Shown here piece by piece: positions 26,947 through 36,183 of a stretch of DNA of 64,000 bases (position 1 is its first letter; the number at the start of each line of letters is the position of its first letter). Location of the stretch: NCBI GenBank assembly GCA_028824685.1, contig JAPPCZ010000035.1, forward strand, positions 1 through 64,000. Reading direction: 5' to 3'. The position numbers and the translations under genes are program-made. Under the pieces are notes generated by a model that ran no database searches, was not told where the DNA came from, and worked only from the letters and a program-made list of their open reading frames with translations. This DNA is from Candidatus Poribacteria bacterium. GTDB lineage: Bacteria; Poribacteria; WGA-4E; WGA-3G.

Positions 26947-28695
26947 TTACAACGCCTGTTTCAATCCAGGCAAGAAATAATCCTTTACAACAACCTCCCA
27001 ACTCATACGAGAGGCGATTTCATAACCCTCTTTAATCATATCCTCAACATCGCGAGGTTTCCGAGGTAGACGACCAAGAAGTTTCGCTGCAATATCTCGG
27101 CTATTTTCCACTTCAATCTGCGTTCGTTCCGCTAAACCGATATTCAACACATCTCCTAACGACTTCGGCGCAGCATTAAGGTACGTATAGTCGGCAATAA
27201 CGACATTGGGAACTTCACGATTATCAGTCGCCCGTTGAATGAAACCGCAACATCCGCACACATTACTAACAACGCAGATCGCACCGAAACTAAGCGGCTC
27301 CACCTGTGCAATTCCAAAAGGCTCATAAATTGATTGTCCAAACTCTGCATCACTACCTTTACGGATATCCATAAATTCCATCTCTATAGGCATCCGACTG
27401 CCGCAAGACGCTTGACTCCACCCAAACTGATTAACAAAAACGACTTTTATCGCTTTAGACTGTAAGTTGAAGGCAGAAACGCCGTTGTTCAACTCAATTT
27501 CTGCACCGACCAGATCAGGATAACCAATCTTGTGAAACACAGGCCAACCGTATTCGCGTTCCATTTCATGGATGTTTTCGTGTGGTCGTCCAGTCGCTAT
27601 TTCTGTAGAGAGGATAAATAGCACCGCGGTTTTATCATTGGAAGCAAGTAGCGAATCCAGATGTGTTAGCACCTGCAAATCGCGCCACAATCCTTTGCTT
27701 TTCACAAGCCGAGTGACATGCGTAAAAACATAATCGGGACGATAATCAAGTAACGTCCTTGCATATTTTTGGAGTCGTGCTTTTGATGCTAACTTCTCCT
27801 TTAAATCCATCTCAAACGCAGGAATTCCGTTATAGACGAGGTTGATCGGATACGCCTCAAACGGTGGTGCCAAAAAACGGAGTTCATCTACAACGAGGTC
27901 ACCGACAGCAAAAATCGTATCGCAAAGATGTGCTTTGTCAATTAACGCATGCTTAAAATACCAGAACGGATCACCGAATACATCGTGAATTAACTTGCCT
28001 TGCGTCTTTGCCTGATCTAACGCGTTGTAAAAACGCACATCGTGACCGGGATGTCCTTCAACAATAGGTCGTATTGATGCTACTTCGTGAGCATAAAAGA
28101 CAGTGCGTATATTAGCCGCGCCATTGCCTTTTTTACGTTCAATCTGTGTTTTGAGCGCAAGCGGCATCCCCATAAACTCATGTGAAATAATATAAACGGG
28201 TGTTTCTGTTTCTTCACCGATGAGCACCCGCAGGGCTTCGTAAGCAGGTTCAGCGAGGCGCACATACTCCTCATATTCCCATTCACTCTCGTAACGAGTT
28301 GATTCAATGCCAAAGTGTTCATACAGTTGCCACTTAAATTGCCCCGTCAGGTCTTCATTGCTGTTCGAAACATTGACTAAGATAACGTCTGTCAGTATCG
28401 TTACGTTTTGGTCTTTGTTTTCAAATTTCCGTTGTCCGTAGATTATTTCAACATGATAGGTTTTTTCAATCTCGCTGAGTGCTGCTGCGTGAGGTGTCGT
28501 TTTTATACCGTCGGCAGCATGATATAACACCGAATCCAATGCTCCCAATTCGGCACCAGAGAAAAGGGGACCGACAAGGAAAGTTTGCTCAACCGCTTCG
28601 TTGTAACTGCGGGTTGTCAGCAGACCCTCCAAAACTGCCCCGATACCTCCCATTTTCTGGATGGCTTCATGTGTGACGTGGACAACAATACTCAA
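26947..28695 (-). CDS. Glycogen-synthase-like glycosyltransferase (GT-B)
   Basis: This is a GT-B glycosyltransferase of glycogen/starch synthase type. The N-terminal VHVTHEAIQKMGGIGAVLEG has the glycine loop that binds the nucleotide sugar. The C-terminal EPFGIAQVEPLSFGA is the E-x7-E element typical of retaining GT4/GT5 enzymes. I place the start at the TTG of 28695, which has an aggcgaggtg box just upstream and begins directly at the conserved beta strand; this gives 582 aa. A longer frame to 28815 exists but its extra 40 codons run through a repeat. The phosphorylase and ADP-glucose pyrophosphorylase genes nearby make an ADP-glucose-dependent glucan synthase role likely. Specificity is inferred from context. 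Confidence 0.8.
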   Translation of the reverse strand: MSIVVHVTHEAIQKMGGIGAVLEGLLTTRSYNEAVEQTFLVGPLFSGAELGALDSVLYHAADGIKTTPHAAALSEIEKTYHVEIIYGQRKFENKDQNVTILTDVILVNVSNSNEDLTGQFKWQLYEHFGIESTRYESEWEYEEYVRLAEPAYEALRVLIGEETETPVYIISHEFMGMPLALKTQIERKKGNGAANIRTVFYAHEVASIRPIVEGHPGHDVRFYNALDQAKTQGKLIHDVFGDPFWYFKHALIDKAHLCDTIFAVGDLVVDELRFLAPPFEAYPINLVYNGIPAFEMDLKEKLASKARLQKYARTLLDYRPDYVFTHVTRLVKSKGLWRDLQVLTHLDSLLASNDKTAVLFILSTEIATGRPHENIHEMEREYGWPVFHKIGYPDLVGAEIELNNGVSAFNLQSKAIKVVFVNQFGWSQASCGSRMPIEMEFMDIRKGSDAEFGQSIYEPFGIAQVEPLSFGAICVVSNVCGCCGFIQRATDNREVPNVVIADYTYLNAAPKSLGDVLNIGLAERTQIEVENSRDIAAKLLGRLPRKPRDVEDMIKEGYEIASRMSWEVVVKDYFLPGLKQAL

Positions 28696-28776
28696 GATTT
28701 CACCTCGCCTAAGGAATAGGTTTAGAATGTTTAAAAATACCATGCAAAATAAGGAAGTGTCAAGGTATTTTAATTC

Positions 28777-28863
28777 GTAGGTTGGGTTGAGCTTGCGAAA
28801 CCCAACATGGAACACTTTTACTGGCTCTAAATGCTGGGTTTCGCAAGCTCAACCCAGCCTACA
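28777..28863. repeat. Inverted pair of family C repeats
   Basis: Left module gtaggttgggttgagcttgc (from 28778) and right module gctgggtttcgcaagctcaa (from 28832) face each other. They sit in the divergent region between the glycosyltransferase and the glgP operon. Other family C copies are at 43797, 44112, 47788 and 61401. Confidence 0.75.
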
Positions 28864-28906
28864 AGAACTAAGAAAACCGAAAGGGGTTGTCCTTCCGCTT
28901 TAATTC

Positions 28907-28935
28907 TTGACACGCCACTTAAACCGAAGTATAAT
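28907..28935 (+). promoter_or_regulatory. Consensus sigma-70 promoter of the glgP unit
   Basis: TTGACA (28907-28912) and TATAAT (28930-28935) are separated by exactly 17 nt, a perfect housekeeping promoter. Transcription should start near 28942, about 38 nt before the small ORF that precedes glgP. Confidence 0.8.
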
Positions 28936-28979
28936 TATTTTCATGGCACTTCCTAAAAAATACACTTTCGGAGTGAAAT

Positions 28980-29102
28980 ATGCTTGACGATATTGGCAAA
29001 GCCGCTGGTGAAATTTGGCACTATTTTGAAAAACGGCAGAGAGCCACTCATTTTATGTTAAACACCGTATCCACTACTGATAACGGAGAGAATGCTGTAT
29101 AA
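28980..29102 (+). CDS. 40-aa small ORF coupled to glgP
   Basis: This short frame starts MLDDIGKAAGEIWHYF and ends at a TAA overlapping the glgP ATG (TAATG). It has a gga-containing ribosome site and lies directly behind a consensus promoter, so it is probably translated and coupled to glgP. The first 16 residues resemble the N-terminus of small winged-helix proteins of the DUF2582 type, but the rest does not continue that fold. It may be a truncated relative now serving as a leader peptide. The family link is recalled from memory and is tentative. Confidence 0.5.
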   Translation: MLDDIGKAAGEIWHYFEKRQRATHFMLNTVSTTDNGENAV

Positions 29103-30970
29103 TGAAGCCTATTCGCCAATTATCAGTCGTGCCGACACTTCCGGAAAACCTTGAGCCACTTCGGGAGTTAGCGTTGAATTTGTGGTGGACATGGGATAAC
29201 GAAGCACTTAGCCTATTTCGTCACCTCGACTCAGAACTATGGGAAGAAACCTATCATAACCCAGTCGCCATGCTCGGCAAAATTTCACAGGAACAGTTGC
29301 AAGCGGCAGCGAAAAACGAGGTCTTTCTGGCACACCTTGATGTCATCCACAAAAAGTTTAAATCATACCTTTCTGCCCCATCTTGGTTTGAAACGCATTC
29401 AAACAACGAAGCCCTCTCAGATATAAAAATTGCATATTTTTCAATGGAATTCGGGTTGACAGAGTGCATGCCGCTCTACTCTGGAGGTCTGGGTGTTTTA
29501 GCAGGTGACCACCTGAAGTCAACAAGTTATTTGGGACTTCCCTTTGTTGGCGTTGGGTTGCTTTATCAGCACGGCTATTTCCGGCAAACGCTAACATCTG
29601 ACGGTTGGCAGATGGCAGATTATCCAGAAAATGACTTTTACAATATGCCGATTCAACCAGAGCAGACACCAGATGGCGATCAACTTTTGGTTGAAGTTGA
29701 TTATCCGGAAGGGAAGGCGTTTGCGAAGGTCTGGCTTGCACAGGTGGGACGGATTCCTTTATATCTGTTGGATACGAATATCCCAGAAAATGAAAATGCC
29801 GAATTGCGCGACATCACCGATTATCTTTATGGTGGCGACGAACGCATGCGTATTAAGCAAGAGATTTTGCTCGGGATTGGTGGTTACCGGGCATTGGCAG
29901 CACTCGGAATCCACCCAACTGTTTGCCACATGAACGAAGGACACGCAGCTTTTTTAGCATTGGAACGGATACGACAATTAATAGCAGATAATGGGATCGG
30001 TTTTGACGAAGCGAGCGAAGCGACAACAGCAGGAAACATCTTTACAACGCATACACCTGTTCCGGCAGGGATTGATTGGTTTCCACCCGAACTCGTACGA
30101 CATTATTTTAGAAACTACTTCGGCTCACTCGGAATTTCAGAGGAAAAGTTTCTCGGTTTAGGAAGGAAAAACCCATCGGATCATAACAGCGAATTTAGTC
30201 CAGCGTTAGTTGCTCTCAGATTTTCAACGATGTCTAACGGTGTAAGTCAATTACACGGACATGTTTCTCGTAACATGTGGAAAGGTCTGTGGCACAATCT
30301 TCCTGTTCATGAAGTTCCCATTAAAGCTATTACGAACGGAATTCATACGCGTTCTTGGGTTTCAGAAGACATGCAAAACCTCTTTAACAGGTATCTCGGT
30401 CCCAAGTGGATTGTAGATCTCACAAATCAAGATGTCTGGACTCAGATTTCGCAGATTCCCGATACAGAGTTGTGGCGCACACACGAAAGAAGACGCGAAC
30501 GTCTCATAGCGTTTGCACGGCAACGACAAAGCCAAAAACGCCGCAAACGTTTCAACCAAACTTTGACCGCACAAAACACAAATCAAGAACATGAAGCCGC
30601 CGCAAAAACGCTCAATTCTGCAGCATTAACGATTGGGTTTGCACGAAGATTTGCCACCTACAAACGCGCTACTTTGCTATTCAACGATCTTGACCGACTT
30701 GAAAAGATTCTCAATGACCCAGAACGTCCCGTGCAGCTTATCTTTGCTGGAAAAGCACATCCGCATGACCATGAGGGCAAGGTTTTGATTCAAAAGATCA
30801 ACAAAATCGCTGGAGAATCAAGATTCCAACATAAAATTCTTTTTATTCAGAATTACGACATCTGTGTTGGTCGTTATCTCGTTGAAGGCGTTGATGTGTG
30901 GCTCAATACCCCGCTGCCACCGAATGAGGCAAGCGGCACAAGCGGAATGAAAGCGGCACAAGCGGAATGA
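29102..30970 (+). CDS. glgP: Alpha-glucan phosphorylase, N-terminal part (frameshifted)
   Basis: This is the first 622 residues of a GT35 glucan phosphorylase with the DUF3417 N-terminal region typical of the short bacterial/archaeal type (LALNLWWTWDNEAL). The enzyme releases glucose-1-phosphate from glycogen using pyridoxal phosphate. Motifs present include GGLGVLAGDHLKS near 135-147, HMNEGHAAF near 277-285 and GFARRFATYKR near 515-525. The frame ends just after EASGTSGMKAA, which contains the lysine that binds the cofactor, because a 20-bp tandem duplication shifts it into a stop. The missing C-terminus continues in the overlapping frame at 30967. Without the duplication the product would be one normal protein of about 860 residues. 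Confidence 0.9.
   Translation: MKPIRQLSVVPTLPENLEPLRELALNLWWTWDNEALSLFRHLDSELWEETYHNPVAMLGKISQEQLQAAAKNEVFLAHLDVIHKKFKSYLSAPSWFETHSNNEALSDIKIAYFSMEFGLTECMPLYSGGLGVLAGDHLKSTSYLGLPFVGVGLLYQHGYFRQTLTSDGWQMADYPENDFYNMPIQPEQTPDGDQLLVEVDYPEGKAFAKVWLAQVGRIPLYLLDTNIPENENAELRDITDYLYGGDERMRIKQEILLGIGGYRALAALGIHPTVCHMNEGHAAFLALERIRQLIADNGIGFDEASEATTAGNIFTTHTPVPAGIDWFPPELVRHYFRNYFGSLGISEEKFLGLGRKNPSDHNSEFSPALVALRFSTMSNGVSQLHGHVSRNMWKGLWHNLPVHEVPIKAITNGIHTRSWVSEDMQNLFNRYLGPKWIVDLTNQDVWTQISQIPDTELWRTHERRRERLIAFARQRQSQKRRKRFNQTLTAQNTNQEHEAAAKTLNSAALTIGFARRFATYKRATLLFNDLDRLEKILNDPERPVQLIFAGKAHPHDHEGKVLIQKINKIAGESRFQHKILFIQNYDICVGRYLVEGVDVWLNTPLPPNEASGTSGMKAAQAE
30931..30970 (+). repeat. 20-bp perfect tandem duplication splitting glgP
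   Basis: The unit aagcggcacaagcggaatga occurs at 30931-30950 and again at 30951-30970, followed by a third partial start. Because 20 is not a multiple of three, the reading frame breaks. Removing one unit restores SGMKAAANGALNLS, the family consensus. Confidence 0.95.
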
Positions 30971-31731
30971 AAGCGGCAGCAAACGGCGCACTCAATCTCA
31001 GTATGGCTGATGGATGGTGGGCAGAAGCTCAGCATCTCGGTGGTGGATGGACAATTGACGCAACACCCGAAGCGGACAACTCTAAATCTGTCAACAAAGC
31101 ACATGCAAACGCAATTTATGACTTACTTGAGAACGAGGTTGTCCCACTGTTTTATGATAGAGACCCTGTTGATGATATTCCTTATGGCTGGGTCGCAAAA
31201 ATGAAAACAGCGATGCAAAACTTGGCACCGGTGTTCAATACAAAACGCATGGTCGCAGAATATGCAGAACGTCTCTACTTTCCTGCACACCAAAGATGGC
31301 TAAAACTCAATCAGGATGACGCGCGTCGTGGTATAGCACTCGCAAATTGGAAAGCAAACATCCGCAAACATTGGAATAATTTGCGTATTGAAGAGCGAAT
31401 TCCTAAAACAAAAGATACATCACCAAAAAATGTATCTGCACTTTCTGTTGGCGAATCCGTTTCAATTCAAGCCGTTGTTCACACAGATGCGCTGTTCCCA
31501 AATGAACTCGCTGTCCAAATATATCACGGTGTGTTAGATTCAACCTCCGAAATTCAGAACGGTAGCGTCACTCAGATGGAATATCAGGAAGAGCTCGGTG
31601 GTGGAAAATATCTGTTTGAAGGAACACTTAGTCTAAACCAAACAGGTCTGCACGGCTATACATTGCGTGTTTTGCCCTCACATCAAGATTTACAATCTGT
31701 CTACGAACTTGGTCTCATAACCTGGGCATAA
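30967..31731 (+). CDS. glgP: Alpha-glucan phosphorylase, C-terminal part (frameshifted)
   Basis: This 254-aa frame starts MKAAANGALNLSMADGWW, so it repeats the cofactor lysine and then continues the C-terminal GT35 domain to the normal end (YELGLITWA). Its ATG overlaps the stop of the N-terminal part as ATGA, an arrangement that allows re-initiation by terminating ribosomes. It has no separate Shine-Dalgarno, though the upstream agcgga is a weak possibility. It could be a dead fragment, a product of an assembly error, or half of a two-chain enzyme. The split falls within the PLP-binding domain, so independent folding of the halves is doubtful. Confidence 0.85.
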   Translation: MKAAANGALNLSMADGWWAEAQHLGGGWTIDATPEADNSKSVNKAHANAIYDLLENEVVPLFYDRDPVDDIPYGWVAKMKTAMQNLAPVFNTKRMVAEYAERLYFPAHQRWLKLNQDDARRGIALANWKANIRKHWNNLRIEERIPKTKDTSPKNVSALSVGESVSIQAVVHTDALFPNELAVQIYHGVLDSTSEIQNGSVTQMEYQEELGGGKYLFEGTLSLNQTGLHGYTLRVLPSHQDLQSVYELGLITWA

Positions 31732-31997
31732 TTTGTGTGAAGGTTTGTATCCCGATTTTCCGTTGCGTAAACCCATTTTTGAGCGTATAATTGAATAAGT
31801 TTGTGTCTGGTAAGGTTGTATTCATTAAACTTATAGTGAGTAAGAACTAAGAACTCAATGTAAATAGACATCTGAAGTGGAAAGAATCGGATATAAAGTA
31901 TCCCTTTTCTTTCTCTATTGGACCACATCCTTATGTTTTACTCAATATGACTTCAAATACTCTCAGATTTTCAATCATTTTCAGAGAGGAAAATCGT

Positions 31998-32251
31998 ATG
32001 ATAAAACTCATCAGATTTGGGCCGTTTGTGGTTATCATACTTATTGCAAGTGTTCTTTATTTCAAATACAACAGCAACTGGGTCATGGAATAGTGCTTAT
32101 CGGTCTTGTTATCGATTTTTGTTTATATACTTACTCATTGCGTTTGAGTAGCGATGTAGATACCGACATAACAGAAGACAAACGTTTCAAAGGTTCTTTG
32201 GTCGCCTATGTTATTGCATTAGTTGTCATACTTACTTTTATGTTGTCTTAA
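31998..32251 (+). pseudogene. Small membrane protein, apparently frameshifted
   Basis: An ATG at 31998 with an agagga box opens a 31-residue frame with one hydrophobic helix (FVVIILIASVLYF) ending TAG at 32093. A second frame begins GTG overlapping that stop (TAGTG) and encodes two further hydrophobic helices (IVLIGLVIDFCLY and VAYVIALVVILTF) to 32251. Together they read like one three-helix membrane protein of about 84 residues broken by an indel, or two coupled small proteins. No family is recognised. The preceding 31732-31997 holds nothing else I can support. Confidence 0.4.
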
Positions 32252-32351
32252 TACTTATCAAATACTAACTCTAATTGCACTCGTTTGAAATTGAAAATGG
32301 AAAATAAAGTGAATTGAAGTTACAACTCTCTGACAAGAAAGGAGTATGAAC

Positions 32352-33191
32352 ATGTTTTTGCGAGATATTTGGATACCGGTCACGATTTTCCTCGTAGTAA
32401 GTTGTGTGGTCTGTCTCGGCTTCCGAAGCGAGACGGAAGCGGAAACAATCTCTGCGAGTCCCCTTGTCGCAACGGAAAAACTCATCAGAACTGAAAACTA
32501 TTATGAGGCAATACTTGCACTCCAACCGCTCTTGATGAGTGATACCAAAAGCAAGGAACAAGAAGAAGCCCTCTGGTTGGCTCACACGCTTTTGGTCAAA
32601 TGGGAAAAAGAGATTATAAAAAACGGCGCGTTTGGAAAAGACACACATCAAAAAATAGGAATCCTGAATAAATTGGGCGCGGATTTTGATAATGTTGAGA
32701 TAAACTTTGGTTATAGATACGGCTTCCTGCATCGGTTGATAGATGCCTATCCGGATACCCCGAAACAGCCCATCATTGAATACGCACTCATACAATCGGG
32801 ATACCCTGTACCACAAGATTTTGATGCATCGCTTTCAGCCCTGCATGATTATATTAAGAAATATGAGAAAACGGGACGTGCTGAAGTTTACAAAGCATAT
32901 CTTGATATTGCTCATATTCATCACGGGATTTGGGCAGTACTGACGTTCCCGGATCATCCCTACGTCGCCATGTTTGATACGTTTGGTACCGGAGACCCTG
33001 AAAAAGACAAAAAACTTGCTGACTCACACAGAGAAATTGCCCTCAAATATTACGCGAAGTTTTATATCAATCCACACGGACTCATAGATAGCTTTGATTA
33101 TGGGTTCTATGATTTCAATGATGAAAATGGCTTTCAACTTTTGAAGCGGAACGCAGAATTTGGTTGGAATTTTATTCTTTACGGATGTTAA
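32352..33191 (+). CDS. Exported protein of unknown function
   Basis: This protein of about 279 aa has an N-terminal hydrophobic stretch (IPVTIFLVVSCVVCLGF), probably a signal peptide or anchor. The rest is soluble, helical and rich in Tyr and Asp, with a TPR-like opening (TENYYEAILALQPLL). I do not recognise a family. Of two in-frame ATGs at 32346 and 32352, the second has better spacing (7 nt) from the ggag box. It is an orphan between the glucan phosphorylase and hisB. Confidence 0.75.
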   Translation: MFLRDIWIPVTIFLVVSCVVCLGFRSETEAETISASPLVATEKLIRTENYYEAILALQPLLMSDTKSKEQEEALWLAHTLLVKWEKEIIKNGAFGKDTHQKIGILNKLGADFDNVEINFGYRYGFLHRLIDAYPDTPKQPIIEYALIQSGYPVPQDFDASLSALHDYIKKYEKTGRAEVYKAYLDIAHIHHGIWAVLTFPDHPYVAMFDTFGTGDPEKDKKLADSHREIALKYYAKFYINPHGLIDSFDYGFYDFNDENGFQLLKRNAEFGWNFILYGC

Positions 33192-33300
33192 GCAAACTCA
33201 CGTTAACGTTTTTCACTGAGACCATAAACGAAGTTTCACCATTTCTATGTAACGAAATAGCATTATTTCGTGGATCCAAATTAACAAAGATACTCACAAA

Positions 33301-33888
33301 ATGGAAAGAAAAACAGACATCACACGCGAAACCACAGAAACACAAATCCGTCTCAGCCTCAACCTTGACGGAGATGGAACTTCAAATATTAACACTGGCA
33401 TAGGATTTCTGGATCACATGCTGGAACTCTTTGCAAAACATGGGTTCTTTGATTTGGAAGTCGAAGCGAAGGGTGATTTGCATGTAGATGCACACCACAC
33501 GACAGAAGATGTCGGTATCTGCTTAGGGCAAGCCATTCAAAAGGCAGCGGGCGACAAAACAGGTATGAACCGTTTCGGCAGTTTCGCTGTGCCAATGTAC
33601 GAATCCCTCGCGAAAGTTGATCTGGATATCTGTGGACGTCCCTTTTTACACTACGAAACACCGCTTATATCTGGTAAAGTCGGAGAATTTGATATAGAAT
33701 TGGCTGAAGAATTCTTCCATGGATTTGTAAACAACAGCGGTACAACACTACACATTAATGTCCCGTATGGCACAAACCAACATCATATTATTGAAGCAAT
33801 ATTTAAAGCAGTCGCAAAAGCGTTAGATATTGCTACTCAGTTTGACGAACGTATTACTGGTGTGCTTTCGACTAAAGGAAGTTTATAG
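33301..33888 (+). CDS. hisB: Imidazoleglycerol-phosphate dehydratase
   Basis: This 195-aa monofunctional HisB dehydrates imidazole glycerol phosphate to imidazole acetol phosphate in histidine biosynthesis. The manganese-binding signatures are present: [14 protein letters not shown] (35-48), DAHHTTED (63-70) and [14 protein letters not shown] (about 157-170). Length is that of the stand-alone enzyme, without the phosphatase domain of enteric HisB. No other his gene is in the window. It ends 18 nt before glgC, so this histidine step is probably cotranscribed with a glycogen gene, which is unusual. Confidence 0.96.
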   Translation: MERKTDITRETTETQIRLSLNLDGDGTSNINTGIGFLDHMLELFAKHGFFDLEVEAKGDLHVDAHHTTEDVGICLGQAIQKAAGDKTGMNRFGSFAVPMYESLAKVDLDICGRPFLHYETPLISGKVGEFDIELAEEFFHGFVNNSGTTLHINVPYGTNQHHIIEAIFKAVAKALDIATQFDERITGVLSTKGSL

Positions 33889-33906
33889 GAAACGCAGGAG
33901 ATCTCT

Positions 33907-35199
33907 ATGAGTAACGGCAACGTGATCGCAGTAATTCTCGGAGGAGGCCGTGGAACACGTCTATTCCCGTTGACACGCGACCGCGCGAAACCGAGCGTCC
34001 CAATTGCCGGTAAATTTCGGCTGGTTGACATCCCGATTAGCAACTGCCTACATTCAGGGTTGGAGCGTATTTATGTTTTAACGCAGTTTAACTCTGTCTC
34101 CTTGAACAGACACATCGCGCAAACATACCGTTTTGACTCCTATCGCCGCGGGTTCGTCCAAATTTTGGCAGCGCAACAAACGTTAATGGGCGATGAATGG
34201 TATCAGGGAACTGCGGATGCTGTAAAGCATAACCAGCCTTACATTCTTAACCCGCGTGTTGCCGATGACCACGTTCTGATTCTTGCAGGTGATCACCTCT
34301 ATCGGATGGATTATCGCAAAATGTTAGCAGTCCACAGCGAAACCAATGCGGACATCACCGTATCTGTAATCCCTGTCAAAAAAGAGGTCACAAGCAGCCT
34401 CGGTATTCTCCAAGCTGATGCGAACGGGCGTATAACCGATTTTGTTGAAAAGCCACAAACAGAGGAAGAACTACAGCAGTTACGAGTTAAACCTGATGTT
34501 TTTACCTCGCGCGGAATTGAACCCAAAGATAGAGAATATATCGCCTCTATGGGAATCTATATTTTTAACAGTGATGTTCTGCAAGAAGTCCTCCAAGACG
34601 ATTCAAACGTTGATTTCGGTAAACATATTATTCCGAAAAGCATTAAGAAGCGTCAGGTTTCTGCTTACTTTTTTGATGGCTATTGGGAGGATATTGGGAC
34701 AATTCACTCCTTCTATTCTGCCAACATCGCGCTCACCGATGTATCCCCTGCATTCAATTTCTATGATGAACAGGGACCCATCTACACAAACCGCAGGCAT
34801 TTGCCAAGCACCAAAGTCAACAGCAGTAGTATCCGCTCCTCTATTCTGGCGGAAGGGTCAATCATTGATGATTCAGAACTGGATAGAACTATTGTAGGTA
34901 TCCGAAGTATCATCTCAAACAGCAGTCGAATTTACCAATCTATACTGATGGGAGCAGATTATTATGAGTCGGACACAATACGTATAGAAAACACTAAAGC
35001 AGGGATTCCAAATGTCGGGATTGGGAAAAAATGCTTAATTCAAAATGCAATTATTGACAAAAATGCGCGAATCGGAGATAATGCTGTCATAGCAAATACA
35101 AAAAATCTTGACAATCACGATGCGCAAAACTATTATATTCGGGATGGGATCGTAATTGTGCCAAAAGACGCTACAATTCCACCCGATACAGTTATCTAA
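33907..35199 (+). CDS. glgC: Glucose-1-phosphate adenylyltransferase
   Basis: This 430-aa ADP-glucose pyrophosphorylase makes ADP-glucose from glucose-1-phosphate and ATP, the committed step of bacterial glycogen synthesis. It has the N-terminal LGGGRGTRLFPLTRDRAKP loop (11-29), PISNCLHSG, AGDHLYRMDY, and the late GYWEDIGTI segment. A left-handed beta-helix C-terminus (IDKNARIGDNAVI) follows. The start has a clear aggaga ribosome site. With the phosphorylase upstream and the glucan synthase on the opposite strand it completes a storage module. No branching enzyme is present in this window. Confidence 0.96.
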   Translation: MSNGNVIAVILGGGRGTRLFPLTRDRAKPSVPIAGKFRLVDIPISNCLHSGLERIYVLTQFNSVSLNRHIAQTYRFDSYRRGFVQILAAQQTLMGDEWYQGTADAVKHNQPYILNPRVADDHVLILAGDHLYRMDYRKMLAVHSETNADITVSVIPVKKEVTSSLGILQADANGRITDFVEKPQTEEELQQLRVKPDVFTSRGIEPKDREYIASMGIYIFNSDVLQEVLQDDSNVDFGKHIIPKSIKKRQVSAYFFDGYWEDIGTIHSFYSANIALTDVSPAFNFYDEQGPIYTNRRHLPSTKVNSSSIRSSILAEGSIIDDSELDRTIVGIRSIISNSSRIYQSILMGADYYESDTIRIENTKAGIPNVGIGKKCLIQNAIIDKNARIGDNAVIANTKNLDNHDAQNYYIRDGIVIVPKDATIPPDTVI

Positions 35200-35265
35200 A
35201 ACCTGAGTTGTAATAAGTGGAGCTTACACCTACCACTATAAGCCTTTTGGCAGAGGTGCATTCAC

Positions 35266-36036
35266 ATGTCCAAAATGTTATCTTTTTTAATTTTCACCCT
35301 CTTAGTAGTTTCACCACAGATAATGGCACTTGATACAGATGGCTTGGTTGGCGCATGGCTGTTTGATGATGGCAAGGGGGAAACCGTTACCGATTCTTCA
35401 GATAATGGCTTAGATGGAAAAATAGCAAGAGGAAACCCAAAATGGGTTAAAGGGAAATTTGGTGGCGCAATGGAATTTGGTGGCGCAGACATGGTAACAG
35501 TCGATGATGATGCCGCACTTGACCTTAAATCCTTTACACTTTCAGCGTGGGTGAATATTCCGAAAATTTCTGGTCCCTGGCAAATTATTGCATCAAAGGA
35601 GAATCGCAATCCAACTGGACGAAACTACGGAACGTTCGCGCACACTAACTCTGGTGTAGTTCATTATTCCTTCACAACAGGCGGTTGGAAATCGTTTGAT
35701 GCGAAAACTGTCATAACTGATGGAAAATGGCATCATATCGTTGCAACCTATGCAAAGCCGGATTTCAAACTTTATGTTGATGGAACGGTTGATGCACAAA
35801 CGGCACCGAATACGGATCCTGATAACCATGACAATTTCCTCTATATCGGAGGATGCGACATCGGAAATTATTGGATGAGTGGCGCGATTGATGAAGTTGT
35901 TCTTTATGACAGAGCCCTCAGCGAAGCGGAAATTGGCGAATTAATGGATCAAGGAATCACCGCTGCTTTGGACGTAAAACCGGGCGGAAAACTGGTAACA
36001 ACGTGGAGCCAGATTAAAACGAGCACTACAAGGTAA
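35266..36036 (+). CDS. Secreted LamG/concanavalin A-like domain protein
   Basis: This 256-aa protein has a signal peptide (SFLIFTLLVVSPQIMA) and a LamG domain. Phrases include GAWLFDDGKGETVTDSSDNG, FTLSAWVNI, WHHIVATYAKP, LYVDGTVD and IDEVVLYDRALSEAEI. It ends with the tail LDVKPGGKLVTTWSQIK, matching the LamG protein at 15130, so the two are paralogues. It probably binds a glycan or protein outside the cell. No enzyme domain is attached and no specific neighbour explains its ligand. Confidence 0.88.
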   Translation: MSKMLSFLIFTLLVVSPQIMALDTDGLVGAWLFDDGKGETVTDSSDNGLDGKIARGNPKWVKGKFGGAMEFGGADMVTVDDDAALDLKSFTLSAWVNIPKISGPWQIIASKENRNPTGRNYGTFAHTNSGVVHYSFTTGGWKSFDAKTVITDGKWHHIVATYAKPDFKLYVDGTVDAQTAPNTDPDNHDNFLYIGGCDIGNYWMSGAIDEVVLYDRALSEAEIGELMDQGITAALDVKPGGKLVTTWSQIKTSTTR

Positions 36037-36183
36037 CTTCTATCAGTTCGTTTAAGAATATCTGAAATTGTGCAACAAATGCATACATGCGTTTGAAGTC
36101 TACATTATTTTCAAGTTCAGAACTCATACAACTCAATATAACATGAATTTCTGCTTATATTCTAAGGAAGGCAGACTCTTAAT

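Noticed and set aside
28696..28815. 40-codon N-terminal extension of the glycosyltransferase
   Set aside because: It crosses a family C repeat and begins away from any ribosome site, while the TTG at 28695 has a strong one at the conserved first strand.
32271..32816. 181-codon minus-strand frame over the 32352 gene
   Set aside because: The plus-strand gene has a ribosome site and a signal peptide; the antisense frame has no recognisable features.
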